Source of the DNA: Candidatus Mycobacterium methanotrophicum
Lineage (GTDB): Bacteria > Actinomycetota > Actinomycetes > Mycobacteriales > Mycobacteriaceae
NCBI RefSeq assembly: GCF_023515995.1
Contig: NZ_CP097320.1
Span: 1,612,001 to 1,676,000 of the forward strand
Reading direction: 5' to 3'
DNA: 64,000 bases
Numbering within the stretch: position 1 is the stretch's first letter; the number at the start of each line of letters is the position of its first letter. Shown here piece after piece: positions 36,362-45,920 of the stretch. Under the pieces are notes generated by a model, which searched no databases, had not been told where the DNA came from, and saw only the letters and a list, made by a program, of their open reading frames with translations. Both the position numbers and the translations under genes were made by a program.

Positions 36362-36787
36362 CCGTCGGGGCGCTTCGTCTCCGTCCAAGACGTCCGGAAC
36401 CGACTCGGACAGCGGCAGCGCGTGGTCAGGGTCGCATATGCGTAGTAGCCGGGAAACCGCCTTACTTGGTACAACGGTCCAGCGCACACCGGCGCCCGCG
36501 CATCGCACGTTGATCGTGTGCAGCGCTGAAAAGCCCGCAGTTCCAAAGAAGTCCAGGCGGCTTAAGTTCACGATCACCGAGTCGGCATGGGCTGCGCAGC
36601 GTTGGACGTAATCGGCCAGCTGGTTGGCATTGGAGGCGTCGAGCTCGCCGTGTGCCGTAACCACTACCAACGAGGGGCCCCACTCTGCGGTGAAACGGGC
36701 GGTGTGGTTTTCCCACGGCGCGGACGGAATTGCGGTATCGACATCTCGCGCTTGGGAAGCAGAATTCGAGCGTCTTACGGGAAACAT
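36332..36787 (-). CDS. STAS-domain protein, putative anti-sigma-factor antagonist
   Basis: 151-aa single STAS domain (residues about 28-135). The motif LSRLDFFGTAGFSALH places a Thr where SpoIIAA-type proteins have the phosphorylated Ser/Thr. The ATG at 36787 has GGAG seven bases before it. It converges on and overlaps sigF by 30 bp. By family it could bind RsbW-like anti-sigma factors and free SigF, as RsfA and RsfB do; that role here is inferred. The 36788-37081 gap holds no gene I recognise. Confidence 0.85.
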   Translation of the reverse strand: MFPVRRSNSASQARDVDTAIPSAPWENHTARFTAEWGPSLVVVTAHGELDASNANQLADYVQRCAAHADSVIVNLSRLDFFGTAGFSALHTINVRCAGAGVRWTVVPSKAVSRLLRICDPDHALPLSESVPDVLDGDEAPRRLIQLVPQSR

Positions 36788-37081
36788 CAGGTGACTCCAT
36801 CAGTCGTCAAGCAGTCTTGCCGAGGGATCACGTCAAGCGGTCAGGCCGCGCGCGAGGAGAGGCCGGAAACCTGGCCTCCCCCTACGTCGATCAACGTTGC
36901 TCCGGGTGGCTGTGAACTCAACCTTGTTCGATACCTTACTCCGGCTGCGCTGAGCCGACAACGAGGTTTAGAGGACGTTTAGGGCGATTCCAAGAAACCC
37001 AGTTCAGCGGCGAGTCGCTGCACTGAGTCGGCAGCCGCGGCTGCAGCGTCGGCTTACCCGGCGCGGGCCCGAGTTGCGATC

Positions 37082-37333
37082 TCACCGGTGTCCGGGGTCC
37101 AGCGTCACCTCTGCCAGCAACTCACCCGTCGTCACCTCGCACACCGCCCAGGAGTAGCTGGTATCCGCTGACCACGACACCGCACAGCGTGCGACGTGAT
37201 CGGGTCGATTACCGCGAGATCGGCCAGCGCAGGACGATCGTCGAGGCGATCGTCCGAGGCGATCGTCGAGGCGATTGTCGGCGCGCAATGGGCGCAGATA
37301 CCACTGCCCAGCGTTGATTTCGACGGCGTCCAC
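37082..37333 (-). pseudogene. Truncated GNAT-like acetyltransferase remnant after accA3
   Basis: The GTG at 37333 overlaps the accA3 TAG by one base. The first 25 residues (MDAVEINAGQWYLRPLRADN, then RLDDR) and the last part (SADTSYSWAVCEVTTGELLA) look like the N-terminal half of a GNAT protein. The middle is arginine/serine-rich and out of frame, coinciding with a 12/13-bp tandem repeat that adds 25 bp. The frame stops at 83 aa, about half a GNAT domain, without the acetyl-CoA-binding loop. It is probably a dead gene. Confidence 0.65.
37235..37280. repeat. 12/13-bp tandem repeat inside the GNAT remnant
   Basis: CGATCGTCGAGG (37235-37246), CGATCGTCCGAGG (37247-37259) and CGATCGTCGAGG (37260-37271) are followed by a decayed copy. 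The extra 25 bp shift the reading frame of the surrounding gene fragment. The expansion looks recent, because the copies are nearly identical. Confidence 0.8.
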
Positions 37334-39147
37334 TACTTGATTTCGGCCAGCACGGTGCCCGGGGTGATCGCCGCGCCCGCCTCGACTGCCAGCCCGGTGA
37401 TGGTGCCGTCTTTGTGTGCGGTGACGGGGTTTTCCATCTTCATCGCTTCTAGCACCACTACCAGATCGCCGGCGCTGACCTCTTGGCCCTCTTCGACGGC
37501 GACCTTCACCACGGTGCCCTGCATCGGCGCGGTGACCGCGTCGCCAGAGGCTGCCGCGCGGCCCAACCCGCCATGCTTGCGCGGCTTGGGCTTCTTCCTG
37601 ATCACACCGGTAACGGACGGGTCGCTGCCGTTGGAGAGCGCCAGATCACCGGGCAGTGAAACCTCGATGCGTCGACCTCCGACCTCAACCACAACTTTCT
37701 GCCGCGGACGGGCGTCGTCTTCGTTGAGCGGTTCGCCGCCGGTGAAGGGCTCGACGGTGTTGTTCCACTCGGTCTCGATCCAGCGGGTGTGCACCGAAAA
37801 GCCAGGAACATCACCGCCGTCACCGACGAACGCCGGGTCGGACACCACGGCGCGGTGGAACGGGATGACGGTGGCGAGCCCTTCGATGTGGAATTCGTCC
37901 AGGGCCCGACGGGCGCGGGCCAGCGCCTCCTCGCGGGTGGCGCCGTAAACGATCAGCTTGGACAGCATCGAGTCGAACTGGCCGCCGATGACCGAACCTG
38001 CCTGGACGCCGGAGTCCAGCCGCACACCGGGCCCGGTCGGGATGTCGTAGCGGGTGACCGGACCAGGTGCGGGCAAAAAGCCGCGACCGGCGTCCTCGCC
38101 GTTGATCCGGAACTCGATGGCGTGCCCGCGCGGCGTCGGGTCCTCGGTGATGTCCAGCTTGTCGCCGTTGGCGATCTTGAACTGCTGCAGGACCAGGTCG
38201 ATGCCGGCGGTCTCCTCGGTGACCGGGTGCTCGACCTGAAGACGGGTGTTGACCTCCAGGAACGAGATCAGGCCGTCCTGGCCGACCAAGTATTCGACCG
38301 TCCCGGCGCCGTAGTAGTGGGCCTCTTTGCAGATCCGCTTGGCGGACTCGTGGATCTCCTTGCGCTGCGCGTCGGTCAAAAACGGCGCGGGAGCCTCTTC
38401 GACCAACTTCTGGAAGCGGCGCTGCAGCGAGCAGTCGCGGGTTCCTGCCACGACGACATTGCCGTGCTGGTCGGCAATCACCTGCGCCTCGACGTGGCGG
38501 GGCTTGTCCAGGTAGCGCTCCACGAAGCACTCGCCGCGGCCGAACGCCGCGACCGCCTCGCGGGTGGCCGACTCGAACAGTTCGGGGATCTCCTCGATGG
38601 TGTGGGCCACCTTCATGCCTCGACCACCGCCACCGAAGGCCGCCTTGATCGCGATCGGCACGCCGTATTCCTTGGCGAAAGCGACCACCTCGTCTGCGTC
38701 TTTCACCGGGTCGGGCGTGCCGGGCACCAGCGGGGCCTGCGCGCGGGCGGCGATGTGCCGGGCGGTCACCTTGTCGCCGAGATCGCGGATCGACCGGGGG
38801 CTGGGCCCGATCCAGATCAGCCCGGCGTCGATCACGGCCTGGGCGAAGTCGGCGTTCTCCGCTAGGAAGCCGTAACCGGGATGGATCGCGTTGGCCCCGG
38901 ACTTCTCGGCGGCCTCCAGGATCTTGCCGAAGTCCAGGTAGGACTCCGCCGAGGTTTGACCGCCCAGGGCGAACGCCTCGTCGGCCAGCTTCACGTGAGG
39001 AGCGTCGGCGTCGGGCTCGGCGTACACCGCCACGCTGGACAGGCCGGCATCCTTGGCCGCGCGGATCACCCGCACCGCGATCTCACCGCGATTGGCGACC
39101 AGAACCTTAGAGATCCTAGAGATCGTCGAGCTGGCGTGATTAGGCAC
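37333..39147 (-). CDS. accA3: Acyl-CoA carboxylase alpha subunit AccA3 (biotin carboxylase + BCCP)
   Basis: 604-aa biotin carboxylase and biotin carrier fusion used by all long- and short-chain acyl-CoA carboxylases of mycolate synthesis. The ATP-grasp loop [13 protein letters not shown], the [14 protein letters not shown] catalytic block and the C-terminal EAMKMEN (biotinyl Lys570) are intact. The GTG at 39147 has AGGAGG upstream. A 5-bp inverted repeat TAAGA/TCTTA (39184-39198) lies in the upstream gap and could be regulatory. Confidence 0.95.
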   Translation of the reverse strand: MPNHASSTISRISKVLVANRGEIAVRVIRAAKDAGLSSVAVYAEPDADAPHVKLADEAFALGGQTSAESYLDFGKILEAAEKSGANAIHPGYGFLAENADFAQAVIDAGLIWIGPSPRSIRDLGDKVTARHIAARAQAPLVPGTPDPVKDADEVVAFAKEYGVPIAIKAAFGGGGRGMKVAHTIEEIPELFESATREAVAAFGRGECFVERYLDKPRHVEAQVIADQHGNVVVAGTRDCSLQRRFQKLVEEAPAPFLTDAQRKEIHESAKRICKEAHYYGAGTVEYLVGQDGLISFLEVNTRLQVEHPVTEETAGIDLVLQQFKIANGDKLDITEDPTPRGHAIEFRINGEDAGRGFLPAPGPVTRYDIPTGPGVRLDSGVQAGSVIGGQFDSMLSKLIVYGATREEALARARRALDEFHIEGLATVIPFHRAVVSDPAFVGDGGDVPGFSVHTRWIETEWNNTVEPFTGGEPLNEDDARPRQKVVVEVGGRRIEVSLPGDLALSNGSDPSVTGVIRKKPKPRKHGGLGRAAASGDAVTAPMQGTVVKVAVEEGQEVSAGDLVVVLEAMKMENPVTAHKDGTITGLAVEAGAAITPGTVLAEIK

Positions 39148-39258
39148 TGCGCCTCCTGTATCGCTGACCACATCTGGCGTGTCTAAGAGAAATTCTTACA
39201 AGTCGTGTCGGGGGAAGTTTAAGCGCCGCGCCGTGAGTGATACGACCCGGTGCCCACT

Positions 39259-39678
39259 TCAGCCGGACTCGCGCAGCCGCCGCTTGATTCGCGCGAGCAT
39301 CCCCGACATGCCGCGCAGCCGCAGCGGGCTGACCAGCGCGGCCAGGCCGAGCTCGGCGTAAAAATCCTCCGGCACCGCCAAGATGTCGGCGGCGGGCTGC
39401 TCGTCGAGGCCGGCGGCCAGAATCGACGCGAACCCACGAGTGGTGGGCGCTTGCGCCGGAGCGCTGAAGTACAGCCGCACCCGATTGACGTCGCCGGCGT
39501 CGACGCGCAGAAACACCGGCGATTGGCATTCGGGCACCGGCTCCATCGCCGCCTCTTCCAGACCGGCGGGCAGCGCCGGAAGTTCATTGGCGAATTCCAG
39601 CAGCAGCTTGAGCTTGTCCTGGCCCTCAACTTCGGCGAAGTCGGACACCACCTCGGCCAGCGGCGCGGGCATGCTCAT
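39259..39678 (-). CDS. SufE-like sulfur-acceptor protein
   Basis: 139-aa SufE-fold protein, homologue of Rv3284. Cys51 in [10 protein letters not shown] aligns with the sulfur-accepting Cys51 of E. coli SufE. The downstream [17 protein letters not shown] segment is the SufE core. It overlaps the sseA stop as ATGA, linking a sulfurtransferase with a sulfur-acceptor protein. The partner could be SseA rather than a classical cysteine desulfurase; that is inference from coupling. Confidence 0.9.
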   Translation of the reverse strand: MSMPAPLAEVVSDFAEVEGQDKLKLLLEFANELPALPAGLEEAAMEPVPECQSPVFLRVDAGDVNRVRLYFSAPAQAPTTRGFASILAAGLDEQPAADILAVPEDFYAELGLAALVSPLRLRGMSGMLARIKRRLRESG

Positions 39679-40568
39679 CGGACAGGCACAGCTCCTGGCT
39701 CTTCGCCGGCGACGATCGGCACCCGCACGGTATTACCCCATTCGGTCCATGAGCCGTCGTAGTTGCGCACGCCGGGGATACCGAGCAGATGTGTCAGCAC
39801 AAACCAGGTGTGGCTGGACCGCTCGCCGATGCGGCAGTAGACGATCGTCGTGTCGTCCGGCTCGATAAACCCGTAGAGCTGCGCCAGCTCGTCGCGGCTG
39901 CGGAAGCGCCCACTGTCGTCGGCTGCCTTGCCCCACGGGATGTGGATCGCGGTGGGGATGTGCCCGGCGCGCAGCGCGCCTTCCTCGGGATAGTCGGGCA
40001 TATGGGTGCGCTTGCCGGTGTACTCCTCGGGCGATCGCACATCGATCAGAGGCTGCGAACCCAAGGCCGCCAACACGTCGTCCTTGAACGCGCGGATCGG
40101 GGCATCGTTGCGCTGCACGACGGGATAGCCGGTCGACGTTCTGGTCGGGACGTCCAACGTGGTGTCGCGTCCCTCGGACAGCCACAGGCCGCGGCCGCCG
40201 TTGAGCAGCCGCACGTCCGGGTGTCCGAACAGGGTGAAGACCCACAGCGCATACGCGGCCCACCAGTTGCTCTTGTCCCCGTAGATCACGACCGTGTCGT
40301 CACGGGAAATGCCTTTGCGGTCCAGCAATTCGGCGAATTGCTCGCCGTTGATGTAGTCGCGCACCCGCGGGTCGTTGAGGTCGGTATGCCAGTCGATCTT
40401 GACCGCCCCGGGGATATGACCGACGTCGTAAAGCAGGACATCCTCGTCGGATTCGACGATGGCCAGCCCCGGCTGACCCAAGTTGCCGGCCAGCCAGTCG
40501 GGGGTCACCAGCCGTTCCGGGTGGGCGTAGGCGCTCAGCGTCGGGCTGGGGTCCGCTGGTAATGACAC
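39675..40568 (-). CDS. sseA: Thiosulfate/3-mercaptopyruvate sulfurtransferase SseA
   Basis: 297-aa tandem rhodanese. The N-terminal domain lacks a catalytic Cys; the C-terminal domain has Cys245 in the active loop CRIGERSS. It ends in a normal rhodanese fold ([13 protein letters not shown]). GTG start. It is co-translated with the SufE-like gene, suggesting persulfide hand-over. A 19-bp-arm inverted repeat sits just upstream (40609-40666). Confidence 0.93.
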   Translation of the reverse strand: MSLPADPSPTLSAYAHPERLVTPDWLAGNLGQPGLAIVESDEDVLLYDVGHIPGAVKIDWHTDLNDPRVRDYINGEQFAELLDRKGISRDDTVVIYGDKSNWWAAYALWVFTLFGHPDVRLLNGGRGLWLSEGRDTTLDVPTRTSTGYPVVQRNDAPIRAFKDDVLAALGSQPLIDVRSPEEYTGKRTHMPDYPEEGALRAGHIPTAIHIPWGKAADDSGRFRSRDELAQLYGFIEPDDTTIVYCRIGERSSHTWFVLTHLLGIPGVRNYDGSWTEWGNTVRVPIVAGEEPGAVPVR

Positions 40569-40608
40569 ACCGCGAGCCTACCCGTTGGCGCTTCGGCAAT
40601 GCTCGCCG

Positions 40609-40666
40609 CGAGATCGACGTTTTGCAGCACTCTTCTCGCCTCTTTGCCTGCACAACGTAGATCTCG
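40609..40666. repeat. Long imperfect inverted repeat between maf and sseA
   Basis: Arms of 19 bp (40609-40627 and 40648-40666; core AGATCGACGTTTTGCAG against CTGCACAACGTAGATCT) match with two mismatches around a 20-bp pyrimidine-rich spacer. It could be a transcription terminator or attenuator for maf read-through, or a dispersed palindromic element. The function is not known. Confidence 0.8.
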
Positions 40667-40675
40667 GTGGGGCGA

Positions 40676-41299
40676 TCACCACACGTCGGCGATGGATAAC
40701 CCAATGCGGCTGAGCAGGCGGCGGGTCAGCGGCAGGCTCAGCCCGATGACGTTGGACGGGTCGCCCTCGATCCGGTCGACGAACCAGCCGCCCAGCCCGT
40801 CCAGTGTGAATCCCCCGGCGACGGCCAGCGGTTCGCCGCTGCGGATGTACGCTTCCAGGTCTGATGCGGTTGGTTTAGCGAAATACAATGTGGTGGTAGA
40901 TGATTCGGATACCTGTCGATTAGCGTTGCCGTCGAGCAGCCTGGCCACGCAGTGGCCGGTGTAGAGCTGCCCGACCCTGCCGCCCATCGACTGCCACTGG
41001 GTTCGCGCCGCATCGGCCGATGCCGGCTTGCCGACCAGTTGGCCGTCGAGGTAGAGCATCGAATCACAGCCAACGACAACGCAATCCGCGGCTATCACAT
41101 CGTCCAGCCTGGCCGCGACCTTGTCGGCCTTGGCCTGGGCCAGGATGCGGACGACGTCACCGGGGGAGGTGTCGGATCCCAATGCGGCGATGACCGCGTC
41201 CTCGTCGACGCCGGAGACCACGACCAGCGGGTCGATGCCGGCCTGCCGCAGTACCTTGAGCCGGCCCGGTGAGGCGGACCCGAGGACTACCCGCGTCAT
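40676..41299 (-). CDS. maf: Maf-like nucleoside triphosphate pyrophosphatase
   Basis: 207-aa house-cleaning NTPase. The N-terminal [14 protein letters not shown] is the Maf signature, and [12 protein letters not shown] supplies the catalytic Asp region. GYAG-like TGHC and [21 protein letters not shown] close the active site. The ATG at 41299 overlaps the stop of a small coupled frame that itself overlaps accE5. The likely substrates are modified or non-canonical nucleotides. Confidence 0.92.
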   Translation of the reverse strand: MTRVVLGSASPGRLKVLRQAGIDPLVVVSGVDEDAVIAALGSDTSPGDVVRILAQAKADKVAARLDDVIAADCVVVGCDSMLYLDGQLVGKPASADAARTQWQSMGGRVGQLYTGHCVARLLDGNANRQVSESSTTTLYFAKPTASDLEAYIRSGEPLAVAGGFTLDGLGGWFVDRIEGDPSNVIGLSLPLTRRLLSRIGLSIADVW

Positions 41300-41355
41300 G
41301 CGTCACTCCTCGATCCCGGCTTCGCCGGCGTCATCGTCGTGCCGCGCCGCGTCAT
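41300..41355 (-). repeat. Diverged MIRU-like coupling unit between accE5 and maf
   Basis: On the minus strand, ATG at 41355 overlaps the accE5 TGA (ATGA), opens a 19-codon frame ([19 protein letters not shown]), and ends in a TGA overlapping the maf ATG. It keeps the ACGACGATG and GAGGAGTGACGCATGAC parts of the MIRU family with a GCCGGCGAAGCCGG dyad between. The architecture matches the 53-bp units. Confidence 0.7.
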
Positions 41356-41591
41356 CGCCGCATGTGGGTCCGTTCCAGCAACGTGATCTTCTGCCAAGAA
41401 AAGACCGGGTAGCGCAGTTTGTCGACGGGCAGTGCCCACCGGCTGTGCTCCGCCGGTGCCGCCTCGCCCCGGCCGCCGACGGCGCTGCCCAACACTGCGA
41501 TCAGCGCGGCCAGCTCCTCGTCAGTCGGCTGGCCCTTGAGCACCTGGATATGCGGTTCATGGATCTCGGTTGTGTCACCCTCGCCGCTCAC
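41352..41591 (-). CDS. accE5: Acyl-CoA carboxylase epsilon subunit AccE5
   Basis: 79-aa regulatory epsilon subunit of the AccA3-AccD5 complex. [22 protein letters not shown] is the conserved epsilon motif, followed by a short linker and a basic tail ([14 protein letters not shown]). It is shorter than the M. tuberculosis protein, which by memory has an N-terminal extension. The GTG at 41591 overlaps the accD5 stop (GTGA). Confidence 0.9.
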   Translation of the reverse strand: MSGEGDTTEIHEPHIQVLKGQPTDEELAALIAVLGSAVGGRGEAAPAEHSRWALPVDKLRYPVFSWQKITLLERTHMRR

Positions 41592-43228
41592 AGTGGAATG
41601 TTCCCGTGTTTCTTAGGTGGCATCTGGGCGATCTTGCGCTCCAACAGCCGCAGCGCGGTGCCGATGTAGCCGCGGGTGTGTGATGGCGGGATGACCGCGT
41701 CGACGTAGCCCCGCTCAGCGGCGATATACGGGTTGACCAAGGTGTCCTCGTACTCCTGCTGAAGCTTGAGCCGCAGCGCGTCAACGTCCTCACCGTTTTT
41801 CGCCGCCTCGCTGAGCTGCTGACGGTAGACGAAACCGACCGCGCCGGATGCGCCCATCACCGCGATCTGTGCGGTCGGCCAGGCGACGTTGACGTCGCAG
41901 CCCATGTCCTTGGAACCCATCACGCAGTAGGCGCCGCCGTAGGCCTTGCGGGTGATAACGGTGATCTTGGGAACGGTGGCCTCGCCGTAGGCATACAGCA
42001 GCTTGGCGCCGCGGCGGATGATGCCGTTGAATTCCTGGTCGGTACCCGGCAAGAAGCCCGGCACGTCCACCAGCATGACGATCGGGATGCTAAAGCAATC
42101 GCAGGTTCGCACGAAGCGTGCGGCTTTCTCCGAGGCGTCAATGTCCAGGCAGCCGGCGAAATGGGTGGGCTGGTTGGCGACGATCCCGACCGGGTGACCG
42201 TCGACGCGACCGAAGCCGATCACGATGTTCTGGGCGTAACCGGACTGCACCTCGAGGAACTCGTCGTCGTCGAGGATGCGGGTGATCACCTCGTGCATGT
42301 CGTAGGGCTGGTTGGCCGAATCCGGGATCAGGGTGTCCAGCTCGAGATCCTCATCGGTGAGGTCGTCCTCGATGGCGCCCTCGGGAACCGGTGCGGCGAC
42401 CCGCGGCGGATCGGTGAAGTTATTGGGCGGCAGGTAGCTCAGCAGTTCGCGGACGTAGTCGAAGGCGTCCTGCTCGCCGGAGGCCACGTAGTGCGCGGTG
42501 CCCGACTTGGCCATGTGGGTGTGGGCACCGCCCAGCTCCTCCATCGTCACGTCTTCGCCGGTGACCGTTTTGATGACGTCCGGACCGGTGATGAACATCT
42601 GGCTGGTCTGGTCGACCATCACGACGAAGTCGGTCAGCGCCGGAGAGTACACGTGCCCCCCGGCGGCAGCGCCCATGATCAGCGAGATCTGCGGGATGAC
42701 CCCGGAGGCCAGGATGTTGTTGCGGAAGATCTGGCTGTAGAGGCCCAGCGAGACGACACCCTCCTGGATGCGGGCGCCCGCGCCGTCATTGATGCCGATC
42801 AGCGGCCGGCCCGTCTTGATTGCCAAGTCTTGGACCTTGACGATCTTCTCGCCGTAGACCTCGCCGAGGCTGCCGCCGAACACCGTGACGTCCTGGCTGA
42901 AGATGCACACGTCGCGGCCGTCGATGGTGCCGTAGCCGGTAACCACGCCGTCGCCGAGCGGACGCTTGTCGCCCAGCCCGAAGTTGGTGCTGCGGTGCCG
43001 GGCCAACGCGTCGAGCTCGACGAACGACCCCTCGTCGAGCAGGGCATAGATGCGCTCGCGCGCGGTCAGCTTGCCCTTGGCATGCACCTTGTCGACCGCC
43101 GCCTCGCCGATCGGGTGCAGTGTCTCCTGCGACCGCTTGCGCAGTTCGGCTAGCTTGCCCGCGGTGGTGTGGATGTCGATGTGGTGCTCGGCCTTGGCCT
43201 CGACATGGCTCTCGGAAACGCTTGTCAT
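41588..43228 (-). CDS. accD5: Propionyl/acyl-CoA carboxylase beta subunit AccD5
   Basis: 546-aa carboxyltransferase subunit making methylmalonyl-CoA for multimethyl-branched lipids. It has two crotonase-fold halves. The N-half oxyanion block [14 protein letters not shown] and [16 protein letters not shown], and the C-half [32 protein letters not shown] and [12 protein letters not shown] are conserved. The ATG at 43228 was chosen because MTSVSESH starts the family N-terminus; the upstream extension is not conserved. It is the head of accD5-accE5-maf. Confidence 0.95.
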   Translation of the reverse strand: MTSVSESHVEAKAEHHIDIHTTAGKLAELRKRSQETLHPIGEAAVDKVHAKGKLTARERIYALLDEGSFVELDALARHRSTNFGLGDKRPLGDGVVTGYGTIDGRDVCIFSQDVTVFGGSLGEVYGEKIVKVQDLAIKTGRPLIGINDGAGARIQEGVVSLGLYSQIFRNNILASGVIPQISLIMGAAAGGHVYSPALTDFVVMVDQTSQMFITGPDVIKTVTGEDVTMEELGGAHTHMAKSGTAHYVASGEQDAFDYVRELLSYLPPNNFTDPPRVAAPVPEGAIEDDLTDEDLELDTLIPDSANQPYDMHEVITRILDDDEFLEVQSGYAQNIVIGFGRVDGHPVGIVANQPTHFAGCLDIDASEKAARFVRTCDCFSIPIVMLVDVPGFLPGTDQEFNGIIRRGAKLLYAYGEATVPKITVITRKAYGGAYCVMGSKDMGCDVNVAWPTAQIAVMGASGAVGFVYRQQLSEAAKNGEDVDALRLKLQQEYEDTLVNPYIAAERGYVDAVIPPSHTRGYIGTALRLLERKIAQMPPKKHGNIPL

Positions 43229-43298
43229 GGCTGCCGATCTTAGCGGTCCCTTAAAGTGGGATCCCAATCACGCGCCGGCGGCGCAAAGGATGCCGCTA

Positions 43299-44423
43299 TC
43301 AGCAGGTCGCATGGCTTGCGGCTCTGCGCGGCCAGCTCGCGGCGAGCGGCGCTAACCCGCCGCGATAGCGCGTCCGCCGCTTCTGACCCCGCGATGCGCG
43401 TTCCCGGCGCCCGCGTAATTCGCCGGTTTTCGCGGTGACTTCTTTGACAAAGTCTCCGATGTACCGAATGGCGCGCCGCCCTTCGGGCAACACATCCGCC
43501 GCCAGCGGGAAGTCGTGGATTTGTCCGTCCCACAGATGGAGATCGCAGCGGACTCCCGCGTTTCCTAGGCGTTGTGCCATGAGCTCGGCGTCCGGACGCA
43601 GCAATTCATCGGAACTCGCATGGATGGCGACAGGCGGCAGCCGTGACAGATCGGCGTCGACCGGTGAGACAGCGCAACCGAGAACATCGTCTGATCGTTC
43701 CCAAAGCTGCGCCTGGCGAAGGTATCGGTCAAACACCGATAGGGCTCGGCGAGTAAACATGGAGCACCTGCGTGCGTTGCGGTGACCGAGCTTGCGGGCC
43801 GGGTCGGGATCGGTGAATGGTGAGATCGTCGCAACTCCGGCCGGCTTCGCAACCTGGTTTTTGATGGCGGAGAGCGCAGTCATGAATGCCAGATACCCCC
43901 CGGCCGAGTCGCCTGCGATAACGATCCTGTCGCCGTCGTAGCCGCGACGCCGCAACCAGGCAACGGCACTGATGCCGTCGTCGATCGCATCGCATATCTG
44001 GTGCGACGGCAGCAGTCGGTATCCGACGTTGAGCACGGACGCGTCCGCTGCTTTCGACAAGTGGGTCACGAAGGAGCGGTGGGTGTTGAGGCCGCAGGTG
44101 AAGAACGCGCCGCCGTGTAAATAGAGGATCACCCGGTCCGACGATGCGCCAGCCGAGCGGATCCATTCGGCGGCGCAGTTGTCGAGCTCAACCCGTTCGA
44201 TCTCCGCTGAGGGCCCGTGCCGTGGCAGCAAACCGGCAAGCAGGTCGACGGCTTCGAGAGGCCAATGCAGGTCTGGCTGGATGGCCCAGACGCGGACTGC
44301 ATTCTTCACGATGAGCCGGCTGGCCAGCGAGACCGCAATCGATTGCGCACTGTGGCGATGGTGCATCCGGCGCTCGGTCGTCCGACCCGTCCTTGAGCGA
44401 GCCGGAGCTGAATTCGTGACCAT
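43299..44423 (-). CDS. HSL-family alpha/beta-hydrolase (Lip-type esterase)
   Basis: 374-aa hormone-sensitive-lipase-type esterase. The oxyanion motif HGGAF and the nucleophile elbow GDSAG are intact; the Asp (SSDELLRPDAEL) and His (GQIHDFPL) of the triad follow. The last 35 residues are unusually basic and may be a frame extension. GAGGAG precedes ATG 44423. From memory, this gene is not between accD5 and birA in M. tuberculosis, so it looks inserted. The natural substrate is unknown. Confidence 0.85.
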   Translation of the reverse strand: MVTNSAPARSRTGRTTERRMHHRHSAQSIAVSLASRLIVKNAVRVWAIQPDLHWPLEAVDLLAGLLPRHGPSAEIERVELDNCAAEWIRSAGASSDRVILYLHGGAFFTCGLNTHRSFVTHLSKAADASVLNVGYRLLPSHQICDAIDDGISAVAWLRRRGYDGDRIVIAGDSAGGYLAFMTALSAIKNQVAKPAGVATISPFTDPDPARKLGHRNARRCSMFTRRALSVFDRYLRQAQLWERSDDVLGCAVSPVDADLSRLPPVAIHASSDELLRPDAELMAQRLGNAGVRCDLHLWDGQIHDFPLAADVLPEGRRAIRYIGDFVKEVTAKTGELRGRRERASRGQKRRTRYRGGLAPLAASWPRRAASHATC

Positions 44424-44567
44424 TTCCGATCAACTCCTCATTAATTGCGCTAATGATTACCGCGGTGGGTGTCAAAAACATGCGCAGCGCAGATGTCGGC
44501 TTTCTCACGTTTATCCGTGCCTCGAGCGGGTACTCTGCGCGATTGGCTGGTTCTACGCTGGACAGCG

Positions 44568-45392
44568 ATGGATACGGGTGCCCGGAGGCCGCCATTGGAC
44601 GCGGCGGGGCTGCGCGAGGCGCTGGTCGGGGCGGGCAGGCCGTGGCGTCAACTCGACGTCGTCGCCGAAGCCGGCTCCACCAACGCCGATCTGATGACCC
44701 GGGCCCAGAGCGGTGCCGATATCGACGGATCGGTGTTGCTGGCCGAATACCAGAACGCGGGGCGTGGTCGTCACGGCCGGCCGTGGTCAGCGCCGCCGCG
44801 CGCGCAGATCGCGCTGTCGGTGGGGGCGGCCGCCGCGTCGGTGCCCCGGTCGGGCTGGGGATGGTTGCCGCTGGCCACCGGTGTTGCGGTGGCCGACGCG
44901 CTAACAGCGGTGTGCGGCGTGGCTGGCATCTCAGTGGGCCTCAAGTGGCCCAACGACGTGCTGGTCGACGGCGGCAAGCTGGCGGGGATCCTCGCCGAGG
45001 TTGCAGCGCCGGCGCCGGTGATCGTGGTCGGGTTGGGACTCAACGTAACGCTGACCGCCGAGGAAGCGCCGGACCCGGCGGCCACCTCGCTGCTGATGCT
45101 GGGGTTGTCGGCTGTGGATCGAAACACATTGGCGCGCAAGATACTTGGTGAGCTGGCGGTGCGCGTCGACGCCTGGCGCAGCGCCGGCGGCGCCGACCCC
45201 GCGCTGGTCGCCGATTATCGGCGCCACAGCCTGACCCTGGGTTCTCGGGTGCGGGCGACCTTGCCCGGCGATCGAGAGGTGGTGGGCACCGCGCATGCCA
45301 TCGACGAGACGGGCCGATTGTGCGTCGATACGGGCGGTCAGACCGTGGCGATCTCCGCCGCAGACATCACACACCTTCGTCCCACCGTCTAA
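44568..45392 (+). CDS. birA: Biotin-protein ligase BirA
   Basis: 274-aa group-I biotin ligase lacking a DNA-binding domain. GSTNADL, the biotin-binding GRGRHGRPW loop and KWPNDVLVDGGKLAGILAE are diagnostic; a C-terminal SH3-like domain follows. It loads biotin on AccA3, encoded about 5 kb away. The start at ATG 44568 was chosen over the upstream in-frame starts, because the preceding residues are not conserved. A short CATTA/TAATG dyad lies at 44439-44455 in the divergent promoter region. Confidence 0.93.
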   Translation: MDTGARRPPLDAAGLREALVGAGRPWRQLDVVAEAGSTNADLMTRAQSGADIDGSVLLAEYQNAGRGRHGRPWSAPPRAQIALSVGAAAASVPRSGWGWLPLATGVAVADALTAVCGVAGISVGLKWPNDVLVDGGKLAGILAEVAAPAPVIVVGLGLNVTLTAEEAPDPAATSLLMLGLSAVDRNTLARKILGELAVRVDAWRSAGGADPALVADYRRHSLTLGSRVRATLPGDREVVGTAHAIDETGRLCVDTGGQTVAISAADITHLRPTV

Positions 45393-45401
45393 AGTGCCAG
45401 C

Positions 45402-45920
45402 GTGGGCTACCCCGAGAACGTCCTGGCCGGCGACGAACAGGTGGTCTTGCATCGACACCCGCACTGGAAGCGACTCTTCTGGCCGGTCACCGCCTTGATC
45501 CTGGCGAGCGCGGGGGCGTCGTTCGGCTCAGCCGTCGTCAACAGCGCCGACTGGGATCCGAACGCCAAAAGGATCATCTTCGCCGTTATCGGGGCGATCT
45601 GGCTGGTCGTCATCGGCTGGCTGACGCTCTGGCCGTTCCTGAATTGGCTGACAACGCATTTCGTGATCACCGACCGGCGAGTCATGTTTCGGCATGGGGT
45701 GCTGAGTCGCAGCGGGATTGACATCCCGCTGGCCCGGATCTTTCACGTGGAGTTTGGGCATCGGCTGATCGACCGGATATTGCGCACCGGCACGCTGATC
45801 GTCGAGTCGGCGTCACAAAACCCGTTGGCGTTCTACGACATTCCGCGCGTGGAGCAGGTCCACGCGCTGCTGTATCACGAGGTTTTCGACACCCTCGGAT
45901 CAGAGGCATCGCCGAGCTGA
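45402..45920 (+). CDS. Bacterial PH-domain membrane protein
   Basis: 172-aa protein, homologue of Rv3278c. Two transmembrane helices (about 25-45 and 60-83) precede a bacterial PH (YdbS-like) domain with FVITDRRVMFRHGVLSRSGIDIPLARI. It starts at GTG 45402, 9 bp after birA, and overlaps the convergent gtrA gene by 46 bp. Its function is unknown. Confidence 0.88.
   Translation: MGYPENVLAGDEQVVLHRHPHWKRLFWPVTALILASAGASFGSAVVNSADWDPNAKRIIFAVIGAIWLVVIGWLTLWPFLNWLTTHFVITDRRVMFRHGVLSRSGIDIPLARIFHVEFGHRLIDRILRTGTLIVESASQNPLAFYDIPRVEQVHALLYHEVFDTLGSEASPS

Noticed and set aside
44439..44455. CATTA/TAATG operator between the esterase and birA
   Set aside because: Only 5-bp arms; too short to separate from chance in an AT-rich promoter region.
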